A stretch of DNA of 36,896 nt from Gammaproteobacteria bacterium (GTDB lineage: Bacteria; Pseudomonadota; Gammaproteobacteria; Pseudomonadales; Azotimanducaceae), in assembly GCA_028821125.1 (NCBI GenBank), contig JAPPHD010000031.1, positions 1 through 36,896 of the forward strand, in the 5' to 3' direction. A model generated the notes under the pieces. The model saw only the letters and a list, made by a program, of their open reading frames with translations. It did not search any database and was not told the origin of the DNA. This document shows positions 7,778 to 15,563 of the stretch, in pieces; the stretch's first letter is position 1, and each line of letters opens with the position of its first letter. The position numbers were made by a program, and so were the translations under genes.

Positions 7778-8560
7778 ATGGAATCTGGCGAGAAGGTTGT
7801 ACTGGTTACCGGAGCCGCCGGCGGCATCGGCCTGGCATGCGCGGAAGCCTTCGCTGGCGAGGGTTGCCGGGTCATGCTCGTCGATATCAAGGAGTCGGTG
7901 ACGGGCGCCGCGCGGGCATTGTCCGAATCGTCCGGCTCCGATGCCGCCGCGATCGTCGCGGATCTGGGCGACAGCGGCCAATCGCGGACACTTGTCGAAA
8001 AGACAGTGTCGCAATTCGGGCGCATCGACGTACTCGTCAATAACGCGGGCATCATCGTCACCGGAGACATTCTCGACCTCGAAGAGGCGGATTTCGACAA
8101 GGTAATCGATGTAAACCTGAAGGCGTATTTCATCCTGGGGCAGGCCGCCGCCAGGCAAATGATCCGCCAGGGCACGCCGGGAAGCATCATCAACATGTCG
8201 TCGGTCAATGCGGTGCTGGCCATTCCCAACCAACTGGCCTACACGGTCAGCAAGGGCGGCGTAAACCAGTTGACCCGCGCCATGTCGATCGCCCTCGCCC
8301 CATACGACATACGGGTCAACGCCATAGGCCCCGGTTCCATTCAGACCGATGTGCTCAAGGCCGTCATGACGGACGAGGAAAAGCGCAGGGCGATCCTGGC
8401 ACGCACCCCCATCGGACGGATAGGGAATCCGGGCGAAGTGGCAAGCGTCGCGGTTTTCCTGGCTAGCGAAGCCGCGTCCTATGTAACGGGGCAGACGATT
8501 TACCCCGACGGTGGCCGATCCGTACTGAATTACACCGTGCCCGTGCCGGACGACGCATAG
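7778..8560 (+). CDS. Classical short-chain dehydrogenase/reductase
   Basis: A 260-residue cytosolic NAD(P)-dependent oxidoreductase. TGAAGGIG (11-18) binds the cofactor, D36 at the end of the second strand (LVDIKE) suggests NAD preference, NNAG is at 88-91 and the triad is S142, Y155 and K159 (AYTVSKGG). The C-terminal YVTGQTIYPDGG is typical of FabG/glucose-dehydrogenase-like members. AAGGA lies 8 bases before ATG 7778. It follows the selenoprotein gene by 77 bases on the same strand and might share its transcript. The substrate is not predictable. Confidence 0.88.
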   Translation: MESGEKVVLVTGAAGGIGLACAEAFAGEGCRVMLVDIKESVTGAARALSESSGSDAAAIVADLGDSGQSRTLVEKTVSQFGRIDVLVNNAGIIVTGDILDLEEADFDKVIDVNLKAYFILGQAAARQMIRQGTPGSIINMSSVNAVLAIPNQLAYTVSKGGVNQLTRAMSIALAPYDIRVNAIGPGSIQTDVLKAVMTDEEKRRAILARTPIGRIGNPGEVASVAVFLASEAASYVTGQTIYPDGGRSVLNYTVPVPDDA

Positions 8561-8603
8561 CGAAGCGTCACTGAATGTCGGTAGTCTGGGCACCGAGATC
8601 AGG

Positions 8604-10022
8604 TCAGAAATAGTAGACCCAGCGTGCGAATAGCGTACTTGCGCCACCCCGGGTAATGCCATCGCCGGCCAGCGGCACGCCTCCGTATTCCTCGCCCGCA
8701 CCGCCTAGCATTTCGAGCCATCCCACCTGTACTCTCTGGTGATCGCCCGGCTCATAGGTCAGTGACGTCTGCAGTAGCGCGCTGCCGTCCTGCAGATTGC
8801 CGATCAGCACAACGGACTGCGACCAGAGCGGGTGCCAGATCACGCTTGCTCCCACGGCCGCGTAGTCGCGCATCAGGTTGAATACCTCTCCGCGCCCGAG
8901 CCTCGCCACCAGGTCCGGGGGCAATGCCAGGGGCGTTTCCGGCAGATCGTGAACTCCGAAGCCGTTGTGAAAATACTCCGCGAACACATGCGCGGTGCTT
9001 TGAAGAAAAGCGAGGGTGTAGTCGATGTTGACGATTCCGGAAAGCTTCCATCCCGACCCGTGCACATGGGTCGCGACGACATCGCTGCGCGCCAGCGCAC
9101 CACCGACGGGAATTCTCGCCCCGATTGCCAGAACCTCGTCGCGGTAATGCCTGGCCGCGACCAGTTCCAGTTCTCCCTGGCCGATGAATCCGTGCCACTT
9201 TACGGCGGCACTCGATGAATCCCAGTCGAGATCACCGGATTCGTCCCTGCGCCCAACCAGCAGAAGGTTGACGTCGCTGCCGTCCGCAAACAGCCGCTCG
9301 ATCATCAGCAGGTCGTCCCCCGGCTTGTATTCCTGGTCGACGGTTGTCGGCGCGAAAGGCGTGAACAGTCCCATCGGCTGGAACACCAGGCCGTTCCCCC
9401 AGCTCACGGCCTGCCTGCCCAGCGTTACCGACCAGTCTCCGCGCCGGTATCGAATCGCCAGCCGGTCGAAACGCTGCCAACTGCGGTGCCGCGAGCCGTC
9501 CTCGATTTCCCAGCTCAAATCGAACGCGCGGCCCGCATCCCCGGCCGGCGTCTGGTCGAGGGTCGCTCCCGGCGCATTGAGGAAGGCGAAAGAGTCCCCC
9601 GAGACCATGCTGGTGGAATGGTCGACGATGAGTTCGAAGGGGCCGGCGCTCTCCCGGAACATGAGCCTCAAATCGAAGCTTGCATCCAATGCCGGGGATT
9701 CCTCCAGAATCCGTTGCACGTCGTGATTCGGCAGTGCCGCAACCGTGCCGAACGCCTTGATGCGGGCGTCGAATTCCAGTGAAGCAGCCGGCGGCGCCGC
9801 CAACAGCGCGCCGAGCACCGCCGCCAGCCAATGCGCCGCCCTGCCCAGACCTGCCGGTGAATGAACGTAGCGACGCCGACTAGCCCGACCTATTCGTGAA
9901 TGAACGTAGCGAGGCAGGTAAGAGTAGTGCAAGCGCCGGGTGCGCGAACCAGGGCGCGTGCAGGCGTGCTTGACTGCCCGTTGAGTGCGCGGCGCGAGCA
10001 CGCACAGTGGTTTCGCTGTCAT
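8604..10022 (-). CDS. Predicted outer-membrane beta-barrel protein, N-terminus within a repeat
   Basis: A product of up to 472 residues. After a hydrophobic export signal (LAAVLGALLAAPPAAS) the sequence is rich in alternating polar/hydrophobic strands (FDLRLMFRES, WSVTLGRQAVSWGNGLVFQP, GELELVAARHYRDE) and ends WVYYF, a terminal aromatic typical of BAM-assembled outer-membrane proteins. VTLGRQAVSWGNG is reminiscent of porin-like or alginate-export-like barrels. No conventional start codon precedes the signal peptide closely: the nearest ATG is 10022, and TTG 9932 is possible. All the sequence upstream of about residue 55 comes from the palindromic repeat at 9857-10032, including two copies of RYVHS. 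It follows the ABC block on the same strand and is probably its outer-membrane partner. Confidence 0.65.
   Translation of the reverse strand: MTAKPLCVLAPRTQRAVKHACTRPGSRTRRLHYSYLPRYVHSRIGRASRRRYVHSPAGLGRAAHWLAAVLGALLAAPPAASLEFDARIKAFGTVAALPNHDVQRILEESPALDASFDLRLMFRESAGPFELIVDHSTSMVSGDSFAFLNAPGATLDQTPAGDAGRAFDLSWEIEDGSRHRSWQRFDRLAIRYRRGDWSVTLGRQAVSWGNGLVFQPMGLFTPFAPTTVDQEYKPGDDLLMIERLFADGSDVNLLLVGRRDESGDLDWDSSSAAVKWHGFIGQGELELVAARHYRDEVLAIGARIPVGGALARSDVVATHVHGSGWKLSGIVNIDYTLAFLQSTAHVFAEYFHNGFGVHDLPETPLALPPDLVARLGRGEVFNLMRDYAAVGASVIWHPLWSQSVVLIGNLQDGSALLQTSLTYEPGDHQRVQVGWLEMLGGAGEEYGGVPLAGDGITRGGASTLFARWVYYF
9857..9912. repeat. Duplicated 17-bp repeat end (GTGAATGAACGTAGCGA)
   Basis: The same 17 bases occur at 9857-9873 and 9896-9912, 39 bases apart. 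The second copy is the terminal part of the R1 element and the first looks like a remnant of another R1 end, so the element may have inserted next to, or partly duplicated, an older copy. Confidence 0.7.
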
Positions 10023-10032
10023 TGACGGCCGT
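9880..10032. repeat. Foldback repeat R1, truncated copy
   Basis: This stretch aligns along most of its length with the reverse complement of the complete R1 element at 30139-30322: CTAG, ACCTATTCG, GAATG, ACGTAGCGAGG, AGAGTAGTG, AGGCGTGCTT, CGTTGAG, GAGCACGC, TTTCGCTG and ATTGACG recur in the same order. About 30 bases of the far terminal repeat are missing; similarity stops exactly before the stop codon of the ABC ATPase gene (10033-10035). It fills the space between the ATPase and barrel genes and supplies the barrel gene's start region. Confidence 0.75.
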
Positions 10033-10734
10033 TCACACGCCGTCAGCGGCCGAATCCTCGACAATGGCGCCGTCCCGCAGGTTCACCCGGCGATGGGCGT
10101 ACTTCATGACCATGGGATCGTGGGTTGCGGTCAGTACGGAGACGCCGCGCTCCTCGTTGAGCCGCCGCAGCAGCCGCAGAAGGTCCTCGGTGGTGGCGGA
10201 ATCAAGGTTGGCGCTCGGTTCGTCGGCAAGCAGCAGAACGGGGTCGGTGACGATGGCGCGGGCGATGGCGACCCGCTGTTGCTGGCCGCCCGAAAGCTCG
10301 CCGGGGCGACGGTGCGCGAGGTCCGCCATGTCCAGAGCAGCCAGCGTGGCCACGGCCCGTTCGGCGCGTTCGGCGGGCGCGACGCCCTGAAGTTGCATGA
10401 TGAACTCGACGTTCTCCTGGGCGGAGAGCACCGGTATCAGGTTGTAGGACTGGAAAACGAAGCCCATCTTGGCCAGGCGCAGGTCGGAAAGCTGCGTTTC
10501 GTTGAGGTCGTTCAGCGCCACCCCGTCTACCGACACCGTTCCGGAATCGGGCCGGTCAAGCCCGCCGAGGATATTGAGCAGGGTCGACTTGCCCGACCCC
10601 GAAGGCCCCGTGAGGCTCACGAAGTCGCCGCGCGAGAACGTGAAGTCGACGCCGCGCAATGCATGCACCGGCACCGAGTCCTCCTGATAGGTGCGGGTTA
10701 CGCCCGAACAGACCGCCACCGCGTCGTTGTTCAT
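10033..10734 (-). CDS. ABC transporter ATPase, LolD/MacB type
   Basis: A 233-residue ATPase. Walker A GPSGSGKS (43-50), Q-loop FQSYN (94-98), signature LSGGQQQR (147-154), Walker B VLLLADEP (166-173) and switch H205 are all intact. Such ATPases power FtsX-type permeases that extract lipoproteins or lipids, or act as mechanotransmitters, rather than classical import. Its start overlaps the stop of the upstream permease gene by four bases, so it is translationally coupled to it. The R1 repeat begins directly after its stop codon. Confidence 0.9.
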   Translation of the reverse strand: MNNDAVAVCSGVTRTYQEDSVPVHALRGVDFTFSRGDFVSLTGPSGSGKSTLLNILGGLDRPDSGTVSVDGVALNDLNETQLSDLRLAKMGFVFQSYNLIPVLSAQENVEFIMQLQGVAPAERAERAVATLAALDMADLAHRRPGELSGGQQQRVAIARAIVTDPVLLLADEPSANLDSATTEDLLRLLRRLNEERGVSVLTATHDPMVMKYAHRRVNLRDGAIVEDSAADGV

Positions 10735-11951
10735 CGCCTGAGCGCCTCCAATGGTTTGATCCTGACAATGCGCAGCGCGGGGTAGAGGCTCGCAACCACC
10801 CCCAGCACCACGCTCATCAGACCGATCAGAACGATATCGTCAGCAAGCGGTACAGGCACCAGCTTGCCACGCATCCCGAATGCTTCAATTCCCTCGGCCC
10901 ATTGCGTCAGGTCGATGCCGTCGCCCATCGACAGCACGGCCAGCCAACCCGTTGCGATGCCGATGGCCACCCCAATCAGCATCAACACGCTCGACTCCAG
11001 CACGACCTGCGCCACGACGCCCCGGGAACGCATTCCCAGCGCGCGCAGCATGCCCAGTTCGCGTACCCGCTCCATCACGGAAGTGACCAGCGTGTTCACC
11101 AGCCCGAACACCAGGGCGCCCATCATGATGAAATACCAGATGAAAAAGGCAGAATCCGCGAACACGAACATGGCCGCCGCCTGGGGCTCCAGTTCCTGCC
11201 AGTTGAGCACGTCGAGCCCGGTGAAGAACTCCACGAGGCTTGCCTTTAGCTGGAAAAGCACCGGGTCCCGCCGCAGCCTGATGGATATCTCCGTGTACAC
11301 ATCCGCGCCCACCATCTTCTGCAGCGTGTCCACGCCAGTGAAGACGAACATTTTTTCGAGCCCGGTGCCCTCGGCATCGTAGAGGCCCGCGATACGGAAT
11401 CCCGATTCCCGGTTCAGGCCGTCGTGGCCCTGGGTGATGATGACGAGGCGCCGCCCGGCCCCGGTTTCGAGTTGCTCGGCCAGCGCCCGGCCGACCAGGA
11501 TGCGGCCGTCCGAGGCATCCGCGAGGTGCTCTCCCTCGACCGCCACGCTGCCGATGAAGGATATGTGCTCCTGCGCCGGATCGATGCCGACGAACTGCAC
11601 GCCCCGGGTGCCGCGCTCGCTCATGATGACCGCCGGCACGCGCACCCGGGCCGCCCAGCCGGCGAGTTCCTCATCGGCGACGTCCGGCCGCCAGGTTTCC
11701 GCGAGCTCGAAACTTTTCCCGATATTGGGGTCGTCCAGGTAACCGGGCGCCAGTATCTTCACGTGACCGGTGAGGTTGGCCACCGCCGCATCGGCCATGT
11801 CGTACTGAAAGCCGCGGATGAGCGAACTCGTGCAGACAACCGCCCCGACGGCCACCACGATCGCGGCCAGCAGCATGCCGTTGCGCCGCTTGTGGCGGAA
11901 GATGTTCCGCACCGATAACTGGAACAGCAGTTTGAGGGGCAGCACCATCAC
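10731..11951 (-). CDS. FtsX-type ABC permease 1
   Basis: A 406-residue inner-membrane permease. One hydrophobic helix near residues 22-45 (GMLLAAIVVAVGAVVC) is followed by a periplasmic MacB-like domain of about 220 residues and three C-terminal helices (FFIWYFIMMGALVFGLV, VLMLIGVAIGIATGWLAV, DIVLIGLMSVVLGVVASLYPALRI by region), the FtsX/LolC/MacB topology. It is the most divergent of the three permeases here. It ends in the four-base overlap with the ATPase gene and begins four bases after permease 2, so it belongs to the same operon. Confidence 0.88.
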   Translation of the reverse strand: MMVLPLKLLFQLSVRNIFRHKRRNGMLLAAIVVAVGAVVCTSSLIRGFQYDMADAAVANLTGHVKILAPGYLDDPNIGKSFELAETWRPDVADEELAGWAARVRVPAVIMSERGTRGVQFVGIDPAQEHISFIGSVAVEGEHLADASDGRILVGRALAEQLETGAGRRLVIITQGHDGLNRESGFRIAGLYDAEGTGLEKMFVFTGVDTLQKMVGADVYTEISIRLRRDPVLFQLKASLVEFFTGLDVLNWQELEPQAAAMFVFADSAFFIWYFIMMGALVFGLVNTLVTSVMERVRELGMLRALGMRSRGVVAQVVLESSVLMLIGVAIGIATGWLAVLSMGDGIDLTQWAEGIEAFGMRGKLVPVPLADDIVLIGLMSVVLGVVASLYPALRIVRIKPLEALRR

Positions 11952-11955
11952 CGCG

Positions 11956-13248
11956 CTACTCCTGTACTCTCAGGGCTTCGACGCAACGCAACCTCCAGAG
12001 CCGCAGGGACGGGACAAGCAGCGCCAGTTGCGTACCCACGAAAAGGGCGATGCCCGAGACCCAGGCAGCGGCGCTGTCGAATTCCGGATACAGCCGGTCG
12101 GGCATGTGCATGGCGGCGAGCAGTTCATCGGCATCCATCGGCAGCGGCATGCCCCAGGTTCCGAGCGGCAGGATCATGGCCGTGCAGACCGCAAGCGCAA
12201 TGGCCATGCCCAGCGCCCAGAGCCAGGCGGCCTCGACCTGCAGCCCGAACAGGATCCTTCCCGGGCGCATGCCGATGGCCTTCAGCATGCCGAACTCCTG
12301 GGTGCGTTCGAAGATCGTCATCATGAAGGCGTTCACGACGCTGAATATGACGATGACGGATATGACGGTAAAGAACAGCCAGGTTCCCCCCAGCTTGAGC
12401 GCGATGAACTGCTCGGCATCGGGCATCAGCTCCTTCCAGTTGAGGGTCTTCCAGTCGCCCGAGGTGCGCCACACGCGCTCCGCGAGATCCAGGCTCTCCT
12501 GCACCCGGTCGGTAACGACCACCAGGGTATGCGCCTCACCGGGCGCCAGGTTCCAGGCTTCGCGAAATTCCGGCAGCGCGATCTGCACCAGCGACCGGTC
12601 GATGCCCACCATGCCCGTCTCGAAGATCCCGACCACGTCCGATGCGAGGGCCGCCACGCCGCCTTCCTTCGCCGTACCGAGCAGCACCAGCTCGTCGCCG
12701 ACGGAGACACCGAGATTGCGCGCCAGCACCGAACCGATGAAGGCCTCGCCGGAACCGGCGAGATAGCGCCCGTCGCGCACCGACAGCGGAACTCTCGACC
12801 ATTCGGCTTCCCGGCCGATCTCCACGCCCATCACCTGGGCGGCGAAGCTGCGCTCATCCGTGGATACCAGCGCCGTCGCCTGGCCACGCAGCGCCGCCGA
12901 GGCCACGCCGGGCAGCGTCTCGATGCGTGCACGCAACGCCGGTGCGTCGTCGAGCACGTTCTCCAGGCGGGGATTGTCCTCGTAATCCGGGTGCTGCACC
13001 TGGACGTGGCCGACCATCATGCGGGCGCCGTTGTCGATCATCAGGGTAAAGGTGCCGCCCTGCAGCGACATGGAAATGATCAGCATCCAGGCGGCGAAGC
13101 CGATGCCGCCCGCCATGAGCCAGGTGCGCCGTGGGTTCCGCCACAGGTTGCGCCAGGCCACCTGCGCCGTGCCCAGAACGGCGATACCCCCAGCCGATGC
13201 CCGGGGTTGTTGAGAAACGGTTGCTTCAGCCATGGCTCCCGCGCCCAT
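11956..13248 (-). CDS. FtsX-type ABC permease 2
   Basis: A 430-residue permease with the same layout as its neighbours: AWRNLWRNPRRTWLMAGG before the first helix, a periplasmic domain with HVQVQHPDYEDNPRLENVL, and three C-terminal helices around FTVISVIVIFSVVNAFMMT and ALGMAIALAVCTAMILPLG. The FERTQEFGMLKAIGMRP loop is the coupling segment typical of FtsX permeases. It is clearly paralogous to permease 3 (shared AWRNLWRN, RRTWL, MIDN, the EFGML-AIGMRPGRI loop). An internal ATG five codons in is an alternative start. Confidence 0.88.
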   Translation of the reverse strand: MGAGAMAEATVSQQPRASAGGIAVLGTAQVAWRNLWRNPRRTWLMAGGIGFAAWMLIISMSLQGGTFTLMIDNGARMMVGHVQVQHPDYEDNPRLENVLDDAPALRARIETLPGVASAALRGQATALVSTDERSFAAQVMGVEIGREAEWSRVPLSVRDGRYLAGSGEAFIGSVLARNLGVSVGDELVLLGTAKEGGVAALASDVVGIFETGMVGIDRSLVQIALPEFREAWNLAPGEAHTLVVVTDRVQESLDLAERVWRTSGDWKTLNWKELMPDAEQFIALKLGGTWLFFTVISVIVIFSVVNAFMMTIFERTQEFGMLKAIGMRPGRILFGLQVEAAWLWALGMAIALAVCTAMILPLGTWGMPLPMDADELLAAMHMPDRLYPEFDSAAAWVSGIALFVGTQLALLVPSLRLWRLRCVEALRVQE

Positions 13249-13278
13249 CGACCGTCAACGTGTCCGATTTCACCGTCA

Positions 13279-14550
13279 TCACTCTTCCGCCCTCAGGGCC
13301 GTCACCGGCTGCAGCCGCCGAATCTTCAGCGATGGAATCAGTGCCGCGATCTGGGTGCCGACGAGCATCACCGCGGGAGCCAGCCCCAATGCGACCGGCG
13401 TCATCCTGGTATGCAGCCGGGCGGGAACGTACATCGACTCGACCATGGATGCCACCTCATCGCCCAGATAGAAGCCATAGACCTGCAGCCAGAGTACGAT
13501 CGGCAAGGCCAGGGCAAGACCGATAGCGGCGCCGAGCACCCACACGAAGGCTGCCTCGATCTGCACCATCAGCACGATCCTGCCCGGGCGCATGCCGATC
13601 GCGCGCAACATGCCGAATTCCCGGGTGCGCTCGAATACCGTCATGATAAAGGAGTTGACGACGCTGAAAATGACCACGATGGCGATGAGGCCATAGACGA
13701 AGTAACCGCCGATCCGGTCGATTTCGATGCCCTGCCTGATGTCCGGCATGACCTCGTCCCAGTTCCTGGCGATCAGCGGCGCCGGCAACCAGTCGTCCAA
13801 CTGCCGTTCCAGCCGGGCGCTCTCGGTGACCTCCGCCGACCTGACCACGAGCGTATGGGCTTCGTCGCCAAGGCCGAACGCATCCCGGACCATCGCCAGA
13901 GGCGCCGCGACCATGGCCCGGTCGAGGTCGGGGATGCCGGTTCGAAACACGCCCACCACATCCAGCGCCAGCGCAGCGACGCCGCCTTCCTTGCCCGTTC
14001 CGAGCAGGACGATTTCGCCGCCGACGCCGATGCCGAGATTGCTTGCCAGCACTTCGCCCACCACGGCGTCCGTCATGCCCTCGATCATGCGACCCTCGGC
14101 AACCCGGTCAAAGAACCGGACCGTCCGGCGTTCCCGTTCCGGGTCGACACCGAGCACCTGGGCCCCGAAGGCGCGCTCGCCCGCGGAGACCAGGGCGAAG
14201 GCCTCCACCCTCGGCGCCACCGACTCGACTCCCGGCTGCCCCTCGAGCCGGTTGACCAGCCGCGATACGTCCGCCACCGTCTGCTCGACGCGCTTGTCTT
14301 CCACATAGTGGCGGTTCTGGATCTGCAGATGGCCGCTCAGGAGCGCGGTCGCGTTGTCGATCATCTGGACATAGGCGCCACGCTGGAACGACATGGAGAA
14401 CACGATGAGGAACACGGTGAACGCGATGCCCCCGGCAGTGAGCCAGGTACGGCGGCCGTTGCGCCACAGGTTGCGCCAGGCGACCGCGGGCAGCAGGGGC
14501 CGGCCGGCGCGCGCACCACGGCCGCCGGCCGCTACGGCGGCTTCAGCCAT
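13279..14550 (-). CDS. FtsX-type ABC permease 3
   Basis: A 423-residue permease, a tandem paralogue of permease 2. AWRNLWRNGRRTWLTAGG leads into the first helix; the periplasmic domain includes HLQIQNRHYVEDKRVEQTV; FERTREFGMLRAIGMRPGRI is the conserved cytoplasmic coupling loop, followed by helices VWVLGAAIGLALALPIVL and ALGLAPAVMLVGTQIAALI. The ATG overlaps the end of the LolA-like gene by eight bases, so translation is coupled. Two such similar permeases plus a third suggest a heteromeric or alternative-partner transporter. Confidence 0.88.
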   Translation of the reverse strand: MAEAAVAAGGRGARAGRPLLPAVAWRNLWRNGRRTWLTAGGIAFTVFLIVFSMSFQRGAYVQMIDNATALLSGHLQIQNRHYVEDKRVEQTVADVSRLVNRLEGQPGVESVAPRVEAFALVSAGERAFGAQVLGVDPERERRTVRFFDRVAEGRMIEGMTDAVVGEVLASNLGIGVGGEIVLLGTGKEGGVAALALDVVGVFRTGIPDLDRAMVAAPLAMVRDAFGLGDEAHTLVVRSAEVTESARLERQLDDWLPAPLIARNWDEVMPDIRQGIEIDRIGGYFVYGLIAIVVIFSVVNSFIMTVFERTREFGMLRAIGMRPGRIVLMVQIEAAFVWVLGAAIGLALALPIVLWLQVYGFYLGDEVASMVESMYVPARLHTRMTPVALGLAPAVMLVGTQIAALIPSLKIRRLQPVTALRAEE

Positions 14551-15343
14551 CGCGACCGCTCGTCGGGACGGAGCCGCTCTGCAGCGTGAAGGTGGTGAAC
14601 AGGCGATCCTCGAGCGGCAGGTCGAAATCCATGTCGATGAACTCCATCTCGGTGTAGTGGTCGTCCTCGTCCAGTTTGGACATGCGCATGCGGGTTCCCA
14701 CGATGCGCCCGCCCATTTCTCCGATCTCGAGCGTTTCCATTCGTTTCAGCGGCTTGAGGTCCTGATCGTAGAAGGTTTGCGACAGCGTGATGTAGTCGTC
14801 GCGAACCACCCAGTCTTCCTTGCCCCATACTACCGGGGCCGAGTCGAAAGGCACGGCCTCGATGGTATAGGCGGCGAGCCCGTCGGCCTCCCCGATGTCG
14901 ACAACGGCCAACCGATAGTGCTGCAGCACGTTGTCGTTGCGGGACAGGTCGTTGTAGGACAGGTCGGACCCGACCCAGTCCTGCGACATCATGCTGAACG
15001 GAAGCCTGATAACGCGGTTCAGCTTGGGCGTGTAGGTCCACATTTTTTCGTCAAGCTGCAATACCGCGTTGCCGGCGTCCTTGGCCGGCGCGGTAAAGCG
15101 GATCAGCGCGTCCGAAAGGCCCCGCGTCCAGGCGACGATGGACAAGGTGCGCTGCCAGTCCGGCCGGTGGATCAACATGCGCAACTCCGAGTACGACGTG
15201 GCGCTGCGCTGGTGATCGATCGCCGCCTCGATCAGTTCATGAGGGTCCGGCGCAGCCGGTTCCCCGTGCGCAACGCCCACGGCAACCAGGCAGATGGCGC
15301 CGATGCCCATGAGTTGTCGGATCGGAAGAGATCGCACTGACAT
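14543..15343 (-). CDS. LolA-like outer-membrane lipoprotein-sorting protein
   Basis: A 266-residue exported protein. Residues 1-27 form a signal peptide (LMGIGAICLVAVGVAHG). The remainder matches the LolA/LppX-like half-barrel family: an early helix ELIEAAIDHQRSATSYSELRM, then beta-strands with KDAGNAVLQLDEKMWTYTPKLN and DQDLKPLKRMETLEIG. Members carry lipids or lipoprotein acyl chains across the periplasm in a hydrophobic cavity. ATG 15343 was chosen because it begins the signal peptide; the open frame extends 85 codons further without protein-like sequence. It is the first gene of the block with three FtsX permeases and the ATPase. Confidence 0.82.
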   Translation of the reverse strand: MSVRSLPIRQLMGIGAICLVAVGVAHGEPAAPDPHELIEAAIDHQRSATSYSELRMLIHRPDWQRTLSIVAWTRGLSDALIRFTAPAKDAGNAVLQLDEKMWTYTPKLNRVIRLPFSMMSQDWVGSDLSYNDLSRNDNVLQHYRLAVVDIGEADGLAAYTIEAVPFDSAPVVWGKEDWVVRDDYITLSQTFYDQDLKPLKRMETLEIGEMGGRIVGTRMRMSKLDEDDHYTEMEFIDMDFDLPLEDRLFTTFTLQSGSVPTSGRDG

Positions 15344-15563
15344 CACCTTGCCGCCGTCACACCTGCCGGATTGTACGCACTGGCCCCCGTTGACGCATTC
15401 GAAAGGACCCTGCCTCAATCCGGCGCGGTCGAAGACAGATGCCCGGGCGCCACGACCCGTTCGAAGCTGTTGAAAACAAGCTCCGTCACCGGCGACTGTA
15501 TCGCGGCGGGATTGGCGAGGCCGTCGCGGCGCTTGCCGGCCCCGCACCGTTGGACGACCGCAT

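Noticed and set aside
11818..14589. 923-residue plus-strand open frame
   Set aside because: It lies antisense to the permease genes, which have clear family motifs; its composition (H, R, Q, D rich) is that of a high-GC shadow frame.
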